From: JBEEJZ01 sp046046915
GTDB taxonomy: Bacteria; Pseudomonadota; Gammaproteobacteria; Burkholderiales; Burkholderiaceae_C
Assembly (NCBI GenBank): GCA_046046915.1
Contig: JBJOIT010000043.1
Location: 1 to 24,257 of the forward strand
Length of the DNA: 24,257 nt
Direction: 5' to 3'
Made by a program: the position numbers and the translations under genes. Shown in pieces: positions 21,865 through 24,257 of the stretch. How positions within the stretch are numbered: position 1 is the stretch's first letter; every line of letters begins with the position of its first letter. The notes beneath the pieces were generated by a model. It had not been told where the DNA came from, ran no database searches, and saw only the letters and a program-made list of their open reading frames with translations.

Positions 21865-23613
21865 TGCGACGTTGAACTGCAACGCCGCCAGGCTGGCGTA
21901 CAGCCCACCTTTGGCTTGCAACTCAGCATGGGTGCCCTGCTCCATGAGGCGGCCGCGCTCCAGCACCCAGATCACATCGGCACGCTGAACCGTGGCCAAG
22001 CGGTGGGCAATAACCAGCGTCGTACGTCCAACCATGGCTTTGTCCAGGGCGGCCTGCACCATTTTTTCGCTTTGTGCATCAAGCGCACTGGTGGCTTCGT
22101 CCAGCAGCAAAAGCGGGGGATTTTTCAGGATGGCCCGAGCGATCGCGATGCGTTGGCGCTGTCCACCTGAAAGGCGCACGCCTCGGTCGCCGAGATACGT
22201 GTCAAAACCCTCGGGCAACTCACGAATGAACTCTTGCGCGTAGGCAGCTTCGGCGGCGGCATGCACGTCGTCCAGACTGGCCTCAGGTCGGCCGTAGCGT
22301 ATGTTCTCGATCACCGTGCCCGAAAAAATTACTGGCTCCTGCGGCACGATGGCCATGCGCTCTCGTAGATGGTGCAGCGACATCTGGTCGATCGGTACGC
22401 CGTCAAGCAGGATGCGGCCCGATTGCGGGTCGTGAAATCGCATCAGCAAATCGAACAAAGTGGTTTTGCCTGCGCCGCTGGGCCCCACTACCGCCACGGT
22501 CTGGCCGAGGTGAATCTGCCCGCTCAACTGGTCGAGCGCCCAGGTGTCAGGACGCGAGGGGTAATGAAAACGAACAGACTCAAGCTGCAAAGAGGAGCCG
22601 CCCTGGGGCCGGGGCGCTTGTTGCGGCTGAGTAGCTATCTTCAGGGTGGACTCGGTATGCAGCAATTCCATCAGACGTTCGGTCGCACCCGCTGCGCGAA
22701 GCATGTCCCCGTAGACCTCGCCCAGCACCGCAAAAGCACTGGCCAACAAGATGACGTAAAACACTGTCTCACCCAGCTGACCCGCCGTGCTGGTGCCCGC
22801 GCGCACCGCCAGCGTGCCCATGTACAAGCCCCACAGCAACACCGCACTGGACGCCATGATAATGAATCCCACCAGCACAGCGCGCGCGCGTATACGGCCC
22901 AGCGCTGTACCCAGCGCTCGGGCGGTCGAGTTTATGAACCGGCGGGTCTCACGATCCTCGGCCGTGTAGCTTTGCACCACGCTGACGGCGTTCAGCACCT
23001 CGGAAGCGATGGCGCTGGAATCGGCCACCCGGTCCTGACTGGCGCGTGACAACCTTCGAACCCGGCGGCCCAGGTAAACACTGGGAAAAATCACCGCCAC
23101 CAGAACCGCCACCACCTGGAGCATGAGAATGGGGTTCGTCCACACCAGCATGAGCAACGCGCCTGTCCCCATGACCAGATTGCGCAGGCCCATCGAGAAA
23201 GAGGAACCCACCACGGTTTGCACCAGCGTGGTGTCGTTGGTCAATCGCGAAAGAACCTCACCTGACTGCGTAGTTTCAAAAAAGGCCGGGCTCTGTCGAA
23301 GCACGTGCCCGTAAACCGCATTGCGCAGATCTGCAGTGATGTGTTCGCCCAGCCAGCTCACGGTGTAGTAGCGGCCAGAAGAAAACACCGCCAAAGCCAC
23401 CGCCACACCAAACAGCTGCAAAAAGTTGCCTGACAGACGTTCGGGGGTAGCGCCTGCGGCCAAGCCCTGATCGATCAGCTGGCGCAAAACCCAGGGGAAC
23501 GCCAGTGTGGTACCCGCCGCAAGCAACAGGAACACCGCAGCGACCCCCAAGGTCATTCGGTAGGGCTTCAAAAAAGGGGCTAGGCCCTTGAGCGATTGGG
23601 GTGAGGCAGCCAT
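21853..23613 (-). CDS. MsbA-like ABC exporter (fused permease and ATPase)
   Basis: A 586-residue half-transporter that dimerises into an ATP-driven exporter. The N-terminal region (about 20-315) carries six membrane spans with the ABC transmembrane type 1 fold (for example ITADLRNAVYGHVLRQSPAFF, QSGEVLSRLTNDTTLVQ). The ATPase has Walker A GPSGAGKTT (377-385), Q-loop IVPQEP, signature LSGGQ (481-485), Walker B LLLLDEATSALD (about 501-512) and the H-loop in VIAHRL. Substrate is not predictable; relatives export lipids, lipid A or drugs. ATG 23613 has no clear Shine-Dalgarno. It marks the end of the photosynthesis cluster and has no obvious link to it. Confidence 0.93.
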   Translation of the reverse strand: MAASPQSLKGLAPFLKPYRMTLGVAAVFLLLAAGTTLAFPWVLRQLIDQGLAAGATPERLSGNFLQLFGVAVALAVFSSGRYYTVSWLGEHITADLRNAVYGHVLRQSPAFFETTQSGEVLSRLTNDTTLVQTVVGSSFSMGLRNLVMGTGALLMLVWTNPILMLQVVAVLVAVIFPSVYLGRRVRRLSRASQDRVADSSAIASEVLNAVSVVQSYTAEDRETRRFINSTARALGTALGRIRARAVLVGFIIMASSAVLLWGLYMGTLAVRAGTSTAGQLGETVFYVILLASAFAVLGEVYGDMLRAAGATERLMELLHTESTLKIATQPQQAPRPQGGSSLQLESVRFHYPSRPDTWALDQLSGQIHLGQTVAVVGPSGAGKTTLFDLLMRFHDPQSGRILLDGVPIDQMSLHHLRERMAIVPQEPVIFSGTVIENIRYGRPEASLDDVHAAAEAAYAQEFIRELPEGFDTYLGDRGVRLSGGQRQRIAIARAILKNPPLLLLDEATSALDAQSEKMVQAALDKAMVGRTTLVIAHRLATVQRADVIWVLERGRLMEQGTHAELQAKGGLYASLAALQFNVASGG

Positions 23614-24070
23614 AGACTAGTACAGACCAAGACGATCGAAAAAAATGAAATTTGGCTGACAGGCATCCCCGCAACCGTCTTAAAACTGCACCTCAAGTGC
23701 AATTGACTGACACCACAACGAGATGCGACTCTTAAAAACGCATGATTCTTAGATTGTGTGGCGACGACCAAGCAAAGCACATGACTCCTGACGTACTTGC
23801 CGATTCAGGCTGCTGAAAAAGCTTGCCGCACCAGTCATGCCACGTCGCTCAGCACGCCACCTCAATACGAATCAACCAAGTTGCATATAAAAAAGTACAT
23901 CCGGTGTTGTCATTTTAGGCTGACATCGACTCAAAGTCGTTTTTTCTTCCGAGATCTCTATCCGTGACGTTGTGTGGCACGAGTGATGGTGACTCCTAGC
24001 CCCAGCGGCGCAGGGAATGTAACGCGCAAGGGATCAAAGGGTAGCACTGCGAAAGTCACGCAACATCGAT
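23614..24070. other. Gene-poor intergenic stretch, AT-richer than its neighbours
   Basis: I see no convincing gene. The few open frames (for example - strand 23580-23780) lack ribosome sites and family resemblance. It should hold the promoter of the ABC exporter near its left end. Small inverted repeats occur: TGCAC-CTCAA-GTGCA near 23687-23702, and CGACT-CAA-AGTCG (23927-23939) followed by six T, which looks like a weak + strand terminator, although no + strand gene precedes it here. Confidence 0.5.
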
Positions 24071-24112
24071 ACAAAAGAAAAAGGACTCAGGGCATTTCTG
24101 CTCCAAGTCCTT
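24071..24112 (-). terminator. Rho-independent terminator downstream of the tRNA-Pro sequence
   Basis: AAGGACT (24081-24087), an internal CA/CA mismatch, GGGCA (24090-24094), loop TTTC, TGCTC (24099-24103), and AGTCCTT (24106-24112) form a long stem with one wobble pair. On the - strand the stem is followed by a T-rich run (TTTCTTTTGT at 24071-24080, directly after stem Ts). It lies 18 bases beyond the 3' end of the tRNA-Pro-like sequence and is probably its native terminator. Confidence 0.85.
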
Positions 24113-24130
24113 GATCTAAGTAATAATTTT

Positions 24131-24227
24131 TGGTCGGGGCGATAGGATTCGAACCTACGACCCTCTGGTCCCAAACCACAGTGAAGAATTGTACAGCTAA
24201 TTAAATCAACGACTTACGGACGCCCCA
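24131..24227 (-). pseudogene. tRNA-Pro(TGG)-like sequence with intact 3' half and disrupted 5' half
   Basis: Read on the - strand, the last 48 or so bases are a normal tRNA-Pro 3' half: anticodon loop TTTGGGA (anticodon TGG), CCAGA, variable region, T arm GTAGG-TTCGAAT-CCTAT, acceptor CGCCCCG and ACCA. The 5' half is wrong. A TGGGGCG that could pair with the acceptor occurs, but total length is 97 instead of 77, no D arm is recognisable (TCCGTAAGTCGTTGATTTAA follows instead), and the anticodon stem has a G-G mismatch. This fits a tRNA gene cut by an integrating element (attachment-site copy) or a decayed tRNA gene. A functional tRNA is unlikely. Confidence 0.7.
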
Positions 24228-24257
24228 CATTTATATTTTGCTGATCGCTGCCTATAG

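Noticed and set aside
22369..23049. 226-codon + strand frame
   Set aside because: Antisense to the ABC exporter, whose Walker, Q-loop and signature motifs are intact.
23580..23780. 66-codon - strand frame upstream of the ABC exporter
   Set aside because: It overlaps the exporter start, has no ribosome site and shows no family resemblance; it occupies the likely promoter region.
24131..24227. tmRNA 3' end or an intact functional tRNA-Pro
   Set aside because: An explicit TTTGGGA anticodon loop excludes tmRNA. The missing D arm, the 20 extra bases and the mismatched anticodon stem argue against a functional tRNA.
1..24257. CRISPR arrays, insertion sequences, transposases or integrases
   Set aside because: No regularly spaced repeats, inverted-repeat-bounded elements or recombinase motifs were seen inside the window.

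Overview
This window is most of the photosynthesis gene cluster (PGC) of a purple betaproteobacterium. The gene set (acsF, puhE, pufBALMC with a tetraheme PufC, bchCXYZ, and crtE-F-A-D-C-I-B of the spheroidene pathway), the protein sequences and the moderately high GC content point to Burkholderiales, most likely a Comamonadaceae-type freshwater phototroph near Limnohabitans, Rhodoferax or Rubrivivax. This placement is inferred from familiarity with the proteins, not from a search. The oxygen-dependent cyclase AcsF and the oxygen-dependent monooxygenase CrtA fit an aerobic or facultative lifestyle.

Layout. On the + strand (1-4676): the 3' end of a probable puhC, then acsF, puhE, crtI and crtB, packed with overlaps or very short gaps. 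A hairpin region (4683-4750) separates them from a long run on the - strand. Read from its upstream end, that run is crtE, crtF, bchC, bchX, bchY, bchZ, a doubtful 44-codon ORF, pufB, an unfamiliar 74-codon gene, pufA, pufL, pufM, pufC, crtA, crtD, crtC, pucB, pucA, pucC, and two tiny membrane-protein ORFs (39 and 42 codons). The run is about 16.7 kb with few gaps and several ATGA stop/start overlaps, which is a superoperon-like arrangement. Upstream of crtE is a dense regulatory region with three evenly spaced PpsR/CrtJ-type palindromes over a good sigma70-like promoter. Beyond it lie a divergent 75-codon small membrane-protein gene, an MsbA-like ABC exporter on the - strand, a gene-poor AT-richer stretch, a rho-independent terminator, and a damaged tRNA-Pro(TGG) sequence that looks like an integration scar.

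How the genes work together. CrtE makes GGPP, CrtB phytoene, and CrtI neurosporene or lycopene. CrtC, CrtD and CrtF convert these to spheroidene-type carotenoids and CrtA to spheroidenone. AcsF closes ring E of chlorophyll, BchXYZ reduces ring B and BchC oxidises the hydroxyethyl group, leading to bacteriochlorophyll a. PufLMC with PufBA form the reaction centre and LH1. PucBA form a peripheral antenna and PucC assists its assembly. PuhC and PuhE are assembly factors.

Most interesting points: (1) a single-span 74-residue protein gene inserted between pufB and pufA; (2) the LH2 alpha subunit carries Phe44-Leu45, the signature of the 820-nm form (LH3); (3) two previously overlookable 39- and 42-residue single-span proteins after pucC; (4) a triple PpsR operator with exact 8-bp spacing; (5) strong hairpins after both pufA and pucA; (6) a tRNA-Pro scar at the right edge.
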